56,385 nt of DNA from Deltaproteobacteria bacterium (GTDB taxonomy: Bacteria; Desulfobacterota; Desulfobacteria; Desulfobacterales; ETH-SRB1): the NCBI GenBank assembly GCA_030262895.1, contig JAJSZW010000005.1:1-56385 (forward strand). Direction: 5' to 3'. This document shows positions 39,412 to 49,143 of this stretch, one piece after another (the first letter of the stretch is position 1; every line of letters starts with the position of its first letter). Both the position numbers and the translations under genes were made by a program. Under the pieces are notes generated by a model, which saw only the letters and a program-made list of their open reading frames with translations, did not search any database and was not told the origin of the DNA.

Positions 39412-39810
39412 ATGAAAGAAAAATTAGAGATATTGTTACTGGATGATGAAATTATAGTTGGAAACAGGTTGGGACCAGCTCTTGAAAAAGCTGGTTATGA
39501 TGTAGAAGTTTTTGAAGATCCCCAAAAAGCTCTAAACAGGATCCATGAAAAAGAGTTTGATATCGTTGTTACCGATATAATGATGGCTGATGTTAACGGT
39601 ATCCAGGTTTTGGAAGAGGTACGAAAAAAATCAGATACCACCAGGGTAATTATTATTACAGGCTATGCAACAGTAGCTCTGGCTCGTGAAGCTATGGACA
39701 AAGGTGCTTTTGATATGATTGCCAAGCCATTCAAGCCCAGTGAACTTCATTCTGTAATAACAAAAGCCGCGGATTCACTTGGCTATAAAAAAATTATAGC
39801 AAAAGCATAA
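39412..39810 (+). CDS. stand-alone response regulator receiver
   Basis: EILLLDDEIIVGNRL; DIVVTDIMMADVNG; IIITGYA; AKPFKPSE. Confidence 0.9.
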   Translation: MKEKLEILLLDDEIIVGNRLGPALEKAGYDVEVFEDPQKALNRIHEKEFDIVVTDIMMADVNGIQVLEEVRKKSDTTRVIIITGYATVALAREAMDKGAFDMIAKPFKPSELHSVITKAADSLGYKKIIAKA

Positions 39811-39879
39811 AAATTGCTGCAAGAAAAAAATCCATTGCTTGATATTTCAAGGCTATCGTGAGATATTATTAAATAATTA

Positions 39880-40043
39880 GTAACTACTCACGTAGTCAGG
39901 CTGAAGCTGTTTAGACTGAAGGCTGAAGGGGTCAGAAGAGCACGATTGCCGTACCTTGGCGGAAATATCTGATTCTTGCATCAAACATGGCTTTTAATGC
40001 GTTTTTTCCTAACAGTCTTCAGCCTATCCACCTGAGTAGTTAC
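39880..40043. repeat. Family B element copy 3
   Basis: GTAACTACTCACGTAGTCAGG ... ACCTGAGTAGTTAC, near-identical to 30747-30911. Confidence 0.92.
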
Positions 40044-40082
40044 AATTATTATTAATGTAAAAAAATCGGGCAGATATATATT

Positions 40083-41648
40083 ATGATAAATCTTCTTGAA
40101 TCCGGTTCTAACTCTATAAACAATTCAAAGAAAACAGTATCCTCCAAAAAATGTACACTGGATAGCGATTGCCCGGATGTGCTTTCACGGCCACGTTTTA
40201 GCCTTCGGACACATATGTTGCTGATGTTTATTCTTTTATCCTCTTTGTCGATGGCTCTTGTTATTGGTTCAGTCATAGCCATAAACCATATACAAAAAAA
40301 GCTTCACTTCTTTCAAATCACTGAAAAATATCTTTTTGATATTGCGCAAGCCAGAAGGTGGGAAAAAAATTATTTTCTGTATGGCACAAATCTCAAAGAT
40401 GCAGTTCAGAGTGCTAATAATGCAAAAAATATTTTATCTGATAACTTGAAAAATGTTACAATTATTTTATCACCGGAAAAGACAGCAACCATAGTGCAGC
40501 ACCTTGACAAATACAGGGAGTTTCTGCAAGAGCTATCGGTGTTAGAAAAAAATGGGATTGAGAATACTGAAAAAAAACACGAGATCGAAACCTCCTTGCG
40601 AAAACATGGTTCTGAGATGGTTAAAGTAGCGGCCGCTCTAGTTCTTAAAGAGCAAATTTCCATGAATACTATGCTTAAGCTCATTCAGAGGATTCCTGTT
40701 TACTCTCTTGCAGTTGTTTTGTTATTAACAACTTTTTTAGTATGTTTTTTTGTAAAAAGATTGATAAAGCCACTTAAGCTCCTTGTTGAAAGCACACAAA
40801 AAATAGCAAAAGGAGATTTTTCTCCGATTCCTCCAATGTGTAAATACCGTGGTGAATTTACAACAGTGGAGCTGGCTATCAACCACATGATTCAAGAGCT
40901 TCAATTGCGTGAAGTTGCGATGGTTGAGTCGCACAAACTTAGAGCAATCGGAACTTTAACCGCCGGTATTGCTCACGAATTGAACAATCCTTTAAACAAT
41001 ATAATGCTAACAGCACATGCCATTCTTGAGGAACATAATGATTTATCTGAAGATGAGTTGCTTGAAATGATAAACGATCTCATTAACGAAGCAGACCGGT
41101 CGCGAAAGATAATTCGCAATCTGCTGGATTTTGCAAGAGAAGGCGAGTCTGCCTCGGGACCCCTTGACCTGGGAGTGTTAGTTAACGAAACGATTAAATT
41201 AGCGCAGAATCAGATTAAAGTATCAGGAACAAAAATAGAAACTCAAATTCAGACCCACCTGCCCCAGATTCGCGGGGACAAACAGCAATTGAAGCAGGTC
41301 TTCTTGAATCTAATCCTTAATGCCTTAGATGCTGTCAAAAAAGATGGAACTATTAAAATAAGCCTTGAACAAGCTGAGACCCCAGGATTTCTATCTGTTA
41401 AGGTAGAAGATAATGGATGTGGGATACCCGCCTATATTTTGCCCAATATATTTGATCCGTTTTTTACCACAAAAGGACCTGGAAAAGGCACCGGGCTTGG
41501 TCTTTCTGTTTCCCATGGAATAGTTAATATACATGGTGGGCAGATCAGTATTGAATCTAAAGAAGGAAAATATTCCAGGTTTACCGTTATTCTTCCTTCT
41601 TTAAATGTTCCTGCAGATTTAAAGGCGAAAAGCGAAAGGCGAAATTGA
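40083..41648 (+). CDS. HAMP-containing sensor histidine kinase
   Basis: Two [39 protein letters not shown]. Confidence 0.92.
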   Translation: MINLLESGSNSINNSKKTVSSKKCTLDSDCPDVLSRPRFSLRTHMLLMFILLSSLSMALVIGSVIAINHIQKKLHFFQITEKYLFDIAQARRWEKNYFLYGTNLKDAVQSANNAKNILSDNLKNVTIILSPEKTATIVQHLDKYREFLQELSVLEKNGIENTEKKHEIETSLRKHGSEMVKVAAALVLKEQISMNTMLKLIQRIPVYSLAVVLLLTTFLVCFFVKRLIKPLKLLVESTQKIAKGDFSPIPPMCKYRGEFTTVELAINHMIQELQLREVAMVESHKLRAIGTLTAGIAHELNNPLNNIMLTAHAILEEHNDLSEDELLEMINDLINEADRSRKIIRNLLDFAREGESASGPLDLGVLVNETIKLAQNQIKVSGTKIETQIQTHLPQIRGDKQQLKQVFLNLILNALDAVKKDGTIKISLEQAETPGFLSVKVEDNGCGIPAYILPNIFDPFFTTKGPGKGTGLGLSVSHGIVNIHGGQISIESKEGKYSRFTVILPSLNVPADLKAKSERRN

Positions 41649-41690
41649 TAGCGATATAGAGTTCGCCCAAAGGACGTTAAGGAAGGAAAT

Positions 41691-43073
41691 TTGTCGTTGA
41701 AAAGAGACGATAAAAACATATTGATACGCATTGCGGTTATTGATGATGAGCCTTTGGTCCTGCGAAATTTGCAGAGAAAAATTAGTAAAAGCGGCTTTCA
41801 GGTTGAAACGTTTCAAAATCCCCGAAAAGCAATCGATCGAATGAAAATAGCGCCATTCGACATTATCCTCACCGATTTACGCATGCCGGAAATGGATGGC
41901 ATGCAGGTTTTAGAAAAGATCAAGAAAAATTATCCTAAGACAGAAGTTATAATTATTACCGGCTACGCATCAATAGAAAGCGCCGTTGAGGCGGTTAAGC
42001 AAGGCGCTTTTTACTACATTGAAAAGCCCTTCACGCCTGAACAGGTTCTGCTGATATTAAACCGCGCTGTTGATAAGGTGCGTTTGGTCCACGAAAATAA
42101 ACGGCTTAATGAAGATCTTCTTAGAAAAGATAATGTACGAAAAATCATTGGCGTCAGTTCTCCTGTCCGTGAGTTAATTAAAATAATTCAAAAAGTATCC
42201 AAGGTAAACTGTAATGTTCTTATTCAGGGTGAAACCGGGACTGGTAAGGAGCTGGCAGCAAGGGCGATACATTTCGGCAGCCCGAGGAAGGACAAGCCAT
42301 ATATCAGTTTTAATTGCGGCAGTTTTACAGAGGAATTGATATCCAATGAACTTTTTGGCCATGAAAAAGGCGCATTTACCGGTGCGGAAAATATCAAAGT
42401 AGGTTTGCTCGAAGCAGCGCAGGGCGGCACAGTCTTTCTAGATGAAATTGGAGAGATGCCTCTTTCCATGCAGGTAAAGCTGCTCAGAGTAATTCAGGAA
42501 AAGAAATTGCTGAGAGTAGGAGGATCTGATCCTGTTGACCTGGATATCAGGGTGATATCTGCAACAAATAAGGAGCTTGAAAACGAGATCAAGGCCGGAC
42601 GGTTTAGAGAGGATCTTTATTTTCGTTTAAAGGTAGTCAAGATACGCGTTCCCTCACTCAGGGAAAGGAAAAAAGACATATCTCTATTAATAGAACATTT
42701 TATAGATAAATATAACAGACTTTACAACAAAATGATTAAAGGTTTTACAAAACAAGCCAAAGATCTCTTGATGAAATATTCTTTTCCGGGAAATGTCCGA
42801 GAACTTGAACACATGGTCTCAAGCGCCATTGCTCTGGGAGAAGGAGCCTGGATTGATGAAAACGAACTTCCGGAGGATCTTGACCGCCTGGTAGTTGAAA
42901 CTGTTGAGAACAAAGATTTGCTTCCTCTTTATGAAGAAGAAAAAGCTCATATAATCAGGGTGCTTGAGGCTACCAATTATAACAAGGTAAGAGCTTCAAA
43001 AATACTTGATATCCCAAGAACAACCTTATGGAGGAAGATAAAAAAATATAGTATTATGGAATCTTTGGGATAA
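41691..43073 (+). CDS. sigma-54-dependent response regulator (NtrC family)
   Basis: Receiver; GETGTGKEL, ELFGHEKGAFTGA; Fis-type HTH ASKILDIPRTTLWRKIKKY. Confidence 0.95.
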   Translation: MSLKRDDKNILIRIAVIDDEPLVLRNLQRKISKSGFQVETFQNPRKAIDRMKIAPFDIILTDLRMPEMDGMQVLEKIKKNYPKTEVIIITGYASIESAVEAVKQGAFYYIEKPFTPEQVLLILNRAVDKVRLVHENKRLNEDLLRKDNVRKIIGVSSPVRELIKIIQKVSKVNCNVLIQGETGTGKELAARAIHFGSPRKDKPYISFNCGSFTEELISNELFGHEKGAFTGAENIKVGLLEAAQGGTVFLDEIGEMPLSMQVKLLRVIQEKKLLRVGGSDPVDLDIRVISATNKELENEIKAGRFREDLYFRLKVVKIRVPSLRERKKDISLLIEHFIDKYNRLYNKMIKGFTKQAKDLLMKYSFPGNVRELEHMVSSAIALGEGAWIDENELPEDLDRLVVETVENKDLLPLYEEEKAHIIRVLEATNYNKVRASKILDIPRTTLWRKIKKYSIMESLG

Positions 43074-43080
43074 GGACGGA

Positions 43081-43110
43081 AATTGCAGGGCCAAATATGG
43101 CCCTGCAATT
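43081..43110 (+). terminator. strong hairpin, likely terminator
   Basis: AATTGCAGGGCCA-AATA-TGGCCCTGCAATT, 13-bp perfect stem followed by gtttattt. Confidence 0.75.
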
Positions 43111-43121
43111 GTTTATTTAGT

Positions 43122-43281
43122 GCAACTACTCAGGTTGGTTAGGCTGAAGGCTGAAGACCTTTAGGAAAAAGACTCCCAGAAGCCAATATCTTCTTAAAGC
43201 GGCCGGAAATTTTGTCTTAAACATAGAGAATAACGCTCAGGAATCATTTGTTTCCTTCAGTCTAAACACCTGAGTAGTTAC
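43122..43281. repeat. Family B element copy 4
   Basis: gcaactactcaggttggttaggctgaagg ... acctgagtagttac. Confidence 0.9.
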
Positions 43282-43289
43282 TATTTAGT

Positions 43290-43976
43290 TTAATGTTCCA
43301 GCCTCAGGCCCCATCCTTCAAACATGAATAAGATGGCAAAACCATACCACAGCGTGTAACCTACATAAAAGACTAGAGAAAATATAACGATTCCCATTTT
43401 GTCGGTAATTTTTTGTGGTTCAATTGTATAGTAGTTATAAGAAGTTTCAACAACCTTCTTTATAACCGATGCAACTACTTTAGCTTCTTTGAACAGCTTC
43501 TGCTTTTTCAAGTCTTTATCTGCTGCCTTCAGAGCCGTATGCCAGTTATAAAGAACCTGTCTCTCATTGTAGCCATATTTGTTTGAGACAGTTGCTCCGT
43601 CATTATTATACATGTTCTTTGAATCTTCTATACAGTTTGCAAGCATATTGCCAAGATCGCCCGATACATTTAGCTGGGCTCCTGATACTTCCGCTGTTGC
43701 TCCAGCATTTGTAAACAGCAGGGCTGTCTGTTGCGCCTGCTTTTCGTCCGCCATTTTCATGGCCATGTTTACAGTATTCCCTTTAAGCGTATCTGTTTCT
43801 TTTTTTACCTTAGGGATATAGTTGGCTGAACCTTTGGAAATGGAGTTGTACAGAGAATCCAGATATTCCATGCCGTTCTGTCCATTAAAGACAGGTGAAA
43901 ATATTATAAACAAGACAACAAAAAAACCCACCAATAATCCAAAACCGCCGTAAAATTCTTTTTTATGAGCAATCAT
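43290..43976 (-). CDS. membrane protein of unknown function next to TauE/SafE
   Basis: 228 aa, N- and C-terminal TM flanking a soluble region; 2-bp gap to the upstream gene. Confidence 0.65.
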   Translation of the reverse strand: MIAHKKEFYGGFGLLVGFFVVLFIIFSPVFNGQNGMEYLDSLYNSISKGSANYIPKVKKETDTLKGNTVNMAMKMADEKQAQQTALLFTNAGATAEVSGAQLNVSGDLGNMLANCIEDSKNMYNNDGATVSNKYGYNERQVLYNWHTALKAADKDLKKQKLFKEAKVVASVIKKVVETSYNYYTIEPQKITDKMGIVIFSLVFYVGYTLWYGFAILFMFEGWGLRLEH

Positions 43977-43978
43977 GA

Positions 43979-45265
43979 TTACACCTCCTCTCCCTTAAGT
44001 TTTGGAATGTTTCTCAGAAACGTTCCAATTACCCAGACTGAAAATACACCTATTACAATGAAGAATGCCCAGACACCTATGCTTTCAAGTACGCTTGCGG
44101 TTCCCGGGTCCATTTTAATAACATCCATTGCATTCAGTTTTGCGGGCAGGGCAAAGATACGATTAACGAAACCAGCCAAAACCGCCATTGCATAAAAGCC
44201 TCTGATCGTGATGCCGGGGACGACTTTTGTCACCAATGCGCCTATCTGGATTCCCAGAAGGGAGCCAAGGAGCATGCCCATAGCGAGCGTATAAAAGATA
44301 AAGCCGTAAATAGCATACTGGCTTATTGATGCATAACCTGCTGTGAAAACGATCTGAAAGATATCGGTTCCAACTGTGGTCATTGATGAAACGCCAAGAA
44401 CATAAACGAATATGGGGAACGTCAAAAATCCGCCGCCAACACCCATAATACCTGCAGCAAGTCCTACAAGTGCGCCGCTGAGTACTAAAAATACCCATGA
44501 AATGCCTCTGCCTCCCGGTACAAGATCGAAATCAAATTTAACAACAGGAGGTATTTTAACAGCCTGGAGTTTTTGAGGAAGGCTGGCCATCTCGGCGCCT
44601 TCGCTTTTTCCACCATGTGCACCCTCATCTGCTGCACCAGGGGCCTTTCTGGCCTTAAGAAAGTCTATCAAAGAATAAATGCCCAGAAAACCCAGCATAA
44701 GTGAATAGACAGTCGTGATAAAGGCATCGCTCAAAACAGGGTTGATTTCGTAAAGTACGCGGTTAAGAACTCCGCCGGCAGTTGCACCTATGATAGCGCC
44801 TATAAGGAAGACTATGGCCAAAGGCACTGATACGTTTCCTAACTTTCTGTGAATTACGCTTCCCATTATCGCCTTGGCAAAGATATGGAAGAGGTCGGTT
44901 CCAACTGCAAGGATACCTTTGATCCCTGCGCTCATCAGGGCTGGAGCGATGATAAAACCACCACCAGCACCGATACAGCCGGTAATCAGGCCCGCACCCA
45001 TTCCGATAAGGATTGATACGATAAAAATGCCTGTACTGTAAAAAGCCGGGCTGTAAGCTTTTTTGCCGCCAAGTAGTTCAGGAAGGGCTCCGCCCACCTG
45101 ATCAGCAAATGCAATACTTCCCAATATAACGGGAATGGTAAGCAGGCCAAGAATAAGAAGCCGCTTTCTGTCACCAAGTATTGTATTGGAAACATTAAGC
45201 TCCCATTTTGCATGGGCTCTTGCGCCCATCATCATAAAGCTGCCCAAATGTTTAAAGAAATTCAT
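43979..45265 (-). CDS. TauE/SafE family sulfite/anion exporter
   Basis: GMGAGLITGCIGAGGGFIIAPALMSAGI and GLAAGIMGVGGGFLTFPIFVYVLGVSS duplicated motifs. Confidence 0.92.
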   Translation of the reverse strand: MNFFKHLGSFMMMGARAHAKWELNVSNTILGDRKRLLILGLLTIPVILGSIAFADQVGGALPELLGGKKAYSPAFYSTGIFIVSILIGMGAGLITGCIGAGGGFIIAPALMSAGIKGILAVGTDLFHIFAKAIMGSVIHRKLGNVSVPLAIVFLIGAIIGATAGGVLNRVLYEINPVLSDAFITTVYSLMLGFLGIYSLIDFLKARKAPGAADEGAHGGKSEGAEMASLPQKLQAVKIPPVVKFDFDLVPGGRGISWVFLVLSGALVGLAAGIMGVGGGFLTFPIFVYVLGVSSMTTVGTDIFQIVFTAGYASISQYAIYGFIFYTLAMGMLLGSLLGIQIGALVTKVVPGITIRGFYAMAVLAGFVNRIFALPAKLNAMDVIKMDPGTASVLESIGVWAFFIVIGVFSVWVIGTFLRNIPKLKGEEV

Positions 45266-45381
45266 AGCAATATTTCTCCTTTTCCGCTGGTTTTAAAATT
45301 GTGTTCAATATCAGTTAGTTATTCAAAACGATGAATTCAATAATTTAATCCCCTCCCTTCCTGAGTAGTTACAAAATATGC

Positions 45382-45654
45382 TTATTGTTCTATTATAATT
45401 TTACGTCCATGTCTGGTAATAATCTTTGCTGCCTTTTTTTTCAGGTCGTCTTCTAATCCAATTACTTTAAGCGCATCTTTAAGCTTTATCATGCCGAGGA
45501 TTTTATCTTTGCTTGTGACGGCAATGCGGTCGAGGTCGTTTTTAAGCATGACTTCAATTGCATCTGTAATCTTGTCCTCTACAGAAACAGATGGCCTTAT
45601 GGAAAGATTTTCATCCATGAGGAGAGTAATATCTTTAACCTTTAGTTTTTCCAT
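45382..45654 (-). CDS. small CBS-domain protein
   Basis: VEDKITDAIEVMLKNDLDRIAVTSKDKILGMIKLKDAL. Confidence 0.75.
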   Translation of the reverse strand: MEKLKVKDITLLMDENLSIRPSVSVEDKITDAIEVMLKNDLDRIAVTSKDKILGMIKLKDALKVIGLEDDLKKKAAKIITRHGRKIIIEQ

Positions 45655-45681
45655 TATATTCCTTGTTGAAAGGGTCTCCTT

Positions 45682-45709
45682 CTTTAGGCCTTAGTGGCTT
45701 AACTGTTAC
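45682..45709. repeat. Family D half-element
   Basis: ctttaggccttagtggcttaactgttac. Confidence 0.65.
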
Positions 45710-45723
45710 AAGCGTTAGCTAAA

Positions 45724-45739
45724 TGCAATGCAGATGCCA
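45724..45739 (-). promoter_or_regulatory. putative sigma-54 -24/-12 promoter
   Basis: Reverse-strand TGGCATCTGCATTGCA; one mismatch to TGGCACN5TTGCW. Confidence 0.6.
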
Positions 45740-45976
45740 AAAAAATCAGTCGGTGGGAATAAAATCTTAATTACCTGTAATAATTATTAATTGCTTTTTA
45801 ATTTTATTAATTGTGTTTGGACTTTAATTTTTTTGTAAACTATCAGGTGACAGTAATTGGTGTGCAGGGATGAAGATTTGACAGATAGATTATGAAATAT
45901 CAATAAGTTAGGATGGTGAAACAATTAGTTTACAGCAAGGATGTCGGAGAGTGATTTATATTTTCTGTAATAATTT

Positions 45977-46071
45977 TACCACGGATTTTCACGGAATTAC
46001 ACGGAATCTAAGTCCAAATTTAATATTCCTGACACAGTTATAACTTGCATTTCTGTCGTTCCGTGGTGAAC
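45977..46071. repeat. ACCACGGA / TCCGTGGT inverted repeat
   Basis: accacggattttcacggaattacacgga ... gtcgttccgtggtgaac. Confidence 0.55.
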
Positions 46072-46082
46072 TTTTATATTTT

Positions 46083-47474
46083 TTATTTAAATATTTCAGC
46101 ATTAATATTTTCTTCTTTTATGAGTCTGTGGAGATATTGTCTTTGCAGGTCAGCCTGCTCGGCAGCCCTGGAAATATTACCCTTATTTTGTTGAAGGATC
46201 CAATGAATATATTTATTATGAAAAGCCTTTATAACTATTTCCTTTGCCTCTTTAAATGGAAGTGTATAAATGTTGTGATCAAGAACAGGCGAAGTATGCG
46301 CTACAGGTTCTTGTGGCAGGATATCTGAGATTTTAATAATATCGGATTGGCAGAGGATGGCCCCGCGCTCAATACAGTTTTCCAGTTCCCTGATATTTCC
46401 GGGCCAGCTTTTGGACATTAGTGCTGATATTGCCTCAGGATCTATACCACTTATTTTTTTATCGTTTAACGACTTGAATTTTTTGAGAAAATGATGTGCT
46501 AAAGTTGGGATATCTTCTTGTCTTTCCCTTAAAGGGGGCATGTGTATATTGATAACATTAAGCCTGTAAAAAAGATCTTCTCGAAATTGTTTTGCTTCTA
46601 TCAGCTTTTTAAGATCCTGATTGGTTGCAACTACAAAACGGATATCTGCTTGTTTTGTTGTTAGACCCCCGACCGGCTTGTATTCCCCTTCTTGCAGGAG
46701 CCGAAGCAATTTGGCCTGCATGGCCATGTTCAGATCTCCTATTTCGTCTAAGAAAAGAGTGCCCTGGTCCGCATCTTCAACAATTCCTCTCTTGTCTTTC
46801 CATGCTCCTGTAAATGAACCCTTGATGTGCCCAAAAAGCTCGCTTTCTATTATTTGTTCAGGCATGGCAGTACAGTTTACTGTTATGAAAGGCTTGTCTT
46901 TGCGATGGCTTGAATAATGAATAGCTCTTGCTGCCAGTTCTTTACCAGTACCACTTTCTCCGCTTATAAGAACCGTAGCTGTTGATTTGGCCACCTGATC
47001 AACCATTGTTATGATTGACATAATAGCAGGGCTGGAACCGATAATAGGAAGAGATCCTTTTTTTTGCCGGAGGGACTTTTTCAGGGTTATATTTTCTTGT
47101 GTGAGCTTTTGCCATGCCATGGCCTTATCAATTGTTATAAGTATCCGTTCTTTACGAAAGGGTTTGGATATATAGTCAAAAGCCCCTTTTCTGGTTGCTT
47201 CTATTGCAGTTTCAATAGTGGCATATGCTGTCATAATTACCACAATAGCAGAGGACTGAATATTTTTTACCATATCAAGGATGGCTATCCCATCCATTTT
47301 CGGCATTTTCAAATCAGTTATTATGATATCAAATTGCTGTTTTCTCAGCAGTTCTACGACCTTCAAAGGATCGTATTCTGTTTCAACAATATGGTTGGTT
47401 TTTTCTTCAATTATTCTTTTTAAAAGGACAAGCATATCCTTTTCATCGTCAACTATTAAAATTCTTCCATCCAT
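46083..47474 (-). CDS. sigma-54-dependent response regulator (NtrC family)
   Basis: Receiver; GESGTGKELAARAIH; ELFGHIKGSFTGA; Fis HTH. Confidence 0.95.
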   Translation of the reverse strand: MDGRILIVDDEKDMLVLLKRIIEEKTNHIVETEYDPLKVVELLRKQQFDIIITDLKMPKMDGIAILDMVKNIQSSAIVVIMTAYATIETAIEATRKGAFDYISKPFRKERILITIDKAMAWQKLTQENITLKKSLRQKKGSLPIIGSSPAIMSIITMVDQVAKSTATVLISGESGTGKELAARAIHYSSHRKDKPFITVNCTAMPEQIIESELFGHIKGSFTGAWKDKRGIVEDADQGTLFLDEIGDLNMAMQAKLLRLLQEGEYKPVGGLTTKQADIRFVVATNQDLKKLIEAKQFREDLFYRLNVINIHMPPLRERQEDIPTLAHHFLKKFKSLNDKKISGIDPEAISALMSKSWPGNIRELENCIERGAILCQSDIIKISDILPQEPVAHTSPVLDHNIYTLPFKEAKEIVIKAFHNKYIHWILQQNKGNISRAAEQADLQRQYLHRLIKEENINAEIFK

Positions 47475-47476
47475 AA

Positions 47477-48802
47477 TTAGTCCTGTTTAATACTGAATGT
47501 AATGGTAAAAGTCGTTCCTTTTGGATTGCTGCCGGAATCGGCTGTATTGCTTTCACAGGTAATAGTTCCCTCGTACTTGGTTACGATGCCATGACTTACA
47601 GACAGACCTAAACCCGTGCCTTCCCCTTCACTCTTTGTTGTAAAAAACGGATCAAAAATTTTATCCCTGTGTTCAGGCGGGATACCATGTCCATTATCGC
47701 GAACAATTACAACTACCTTTTCATTATTAGCATCAAGAACTGAACTTATCCACAAGATACCTCCATTTTTCATTGCAGCCGTTGCGTTATTGACCAGGTT
47801 CAGTATTACCTGCTGCATTTGTCGTAAATCACCTTTAACTTCAGGAAGATCCGGCGCGAGACTCAATCGAAGCTCAATGTCGTTCATGTCCAATGAGTGT
47901 TTAACCACGTCCATGATATTTCTGATAGGTTCATTGATATCACAGTATTCGTAAATGTCCTCTCCATGACGGGCAAATCTCAGCAGGTTTTCCACCACTG
48001 CCTTGCAATGAAGGCCTTGGCGTTCAATTGTTTTCAGGTCTTGATAACCCTGACTGTTTTTTTCACATTTTTCCAGGAGAAGATCGGTAAAACCCAGGAT
48101 AATACCAAGCGGGTTGTTGATCTCGTGTGCAACTCCCGCAGCTAAGGTTCCCATTGAAGCAAGTTTTTCAGTATTAATAAGCTGGTTTTCCAGCTTCTTG
48201 CTTTCTGTAATATCTCTGGCAATGCACAGAACCGAGATTACATTGCCTTTCTCGTCCTTGCGCGGCATAAAGTTAGCACTAAGCCATATCTGATATTCCC
48301 CTCTGACTATCATAAATTCATCCCGCATGCTTTTTCCAAACTGGAACACCGATTTGATAAGCTTGAGTTGTTCTCCGGCAACTTCTTGTGAAAAAAAATC
48401 TGAAAGCGACCGGCCTATAAATTGCGAGGGGACTCCTCCAAAAAAAGCAGCGGTAAAACTGTTGAGAGATCGAAAGCGTCCGGAGCGATCTACTGTAAAG
48501 ATAAAGTCTTCAGCGCTTTCCACCAAAATCCGATATCTCTCCTTAGATCGTTTGATTTCTTTCGATTGATCTAAAATTTGATTTTGAAGGCTGCGAAAGC
48601 GCCATCGGCCATAATACAAACCGCTTCCTATTCCTAAAAGTAAAGTAAAAATGCCGAGACTTTGAAGCCAAACAAAGCTATTTGGTCCGGCATAGGGCGA
48701 TCGCATGGCTGGCATCAGTGTCAGAACAAAACAGAGAAAACTGATACTCCAGACGATTATCAGAGCAACTATATTGACTTTAAGTCGGTTTTGGAGATTC
48801 AT
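47477..48802 (-). CDS. PAS-domain sensor histidine kinase
   Basis: [50 protein letters not shown]; start set at [10 protein letters not shown]. Confidence 0.92.
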   Translation of the reverse strand: MNLQNRLKVNIVALIIVWSISFLCFVLTLMPAMRSPYAGPNSFVWLQSLGIFTLLLGIGSGLYYGRWRFRSLQNQILDQSKEIKRSKERYRILVESAEDFIFTVDRSGRFRSLNSFTAAFFGGVPSQFIGRSLSDFFSQEVAGEQLKLIKSVFQFGKSMRDEFMIVRGEYQIWLSANFMPRKDEKGNVISVLCIARDITESKKLENQLINTEKLASMGTLAAGVAHEINNPLGIILGFTDLLLEKCEKNSQGYQDLKTIERQGLHCKAVVENLLRFARHGEDIYEYCDINEPIRNIMDVVKHSLDMNDIELRLSLAPDLPEVKGDLRQMQQVILNLVNNATAAMKNGGILWISSVLDANNEKVVVIVRDNGHGIPPEHRDKIFDPFFTTKSEGEGTGLGLSVSHGIVTKYEGTITCESNTADSGSNPKGTTFTITFSIKQD

Positions 48803-48949
48803 TTGGGTCAGGTTATAATCGGAAATAGCTTTAATGCAAGAAAAAGATCGAGTCATGAGAAAAATCGTTTTTTGTGGAGAGATTGCCGGTTTTGCCTGTT
48901 GCAAGGTTATGCCGGGGTGTTGTACAGTAATTTTTTTTGTGAATCCCTT

Positions 48950-49133
48950 AGGGAACTGGGACGAAATAACTTCCCCAAGTAGGCGCATAGATTTGGGTCA
49001 AATTTGTTCGATCTCAAATTGCAAAAGTTGATGGAATAGCGGGCTATTTTGATATGTTTGTGATTTGAGATCGGGCGAAGGTGGCCTGAAGCTGTGATGC
49101 ATAGTTAGGGAAGTTATTTCGCCCCAGTTCCTA
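48950..49133. repeat. Family E element copy 1
   Basis: gggaactgggacgaaataacttccccaagtaggcgcatag ... gggaagttatttcgccccagttcct. Confidence 0.93.
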
Positions 49134-49143
49134 AAATACGGAG

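Noticed and set aside
48880-48925. Reverse-strand CGGCATAACCTTGCA as a sigma-54 promoter
   Set aside because: GG-GC spacing is one base short.
48803-48988. N-terminal extension of the 47477 histidine kinase ORF
   Set aside because: Its upstream end derives from the Family E repeat; a better start is [10 protein letters not shown] at 48802.
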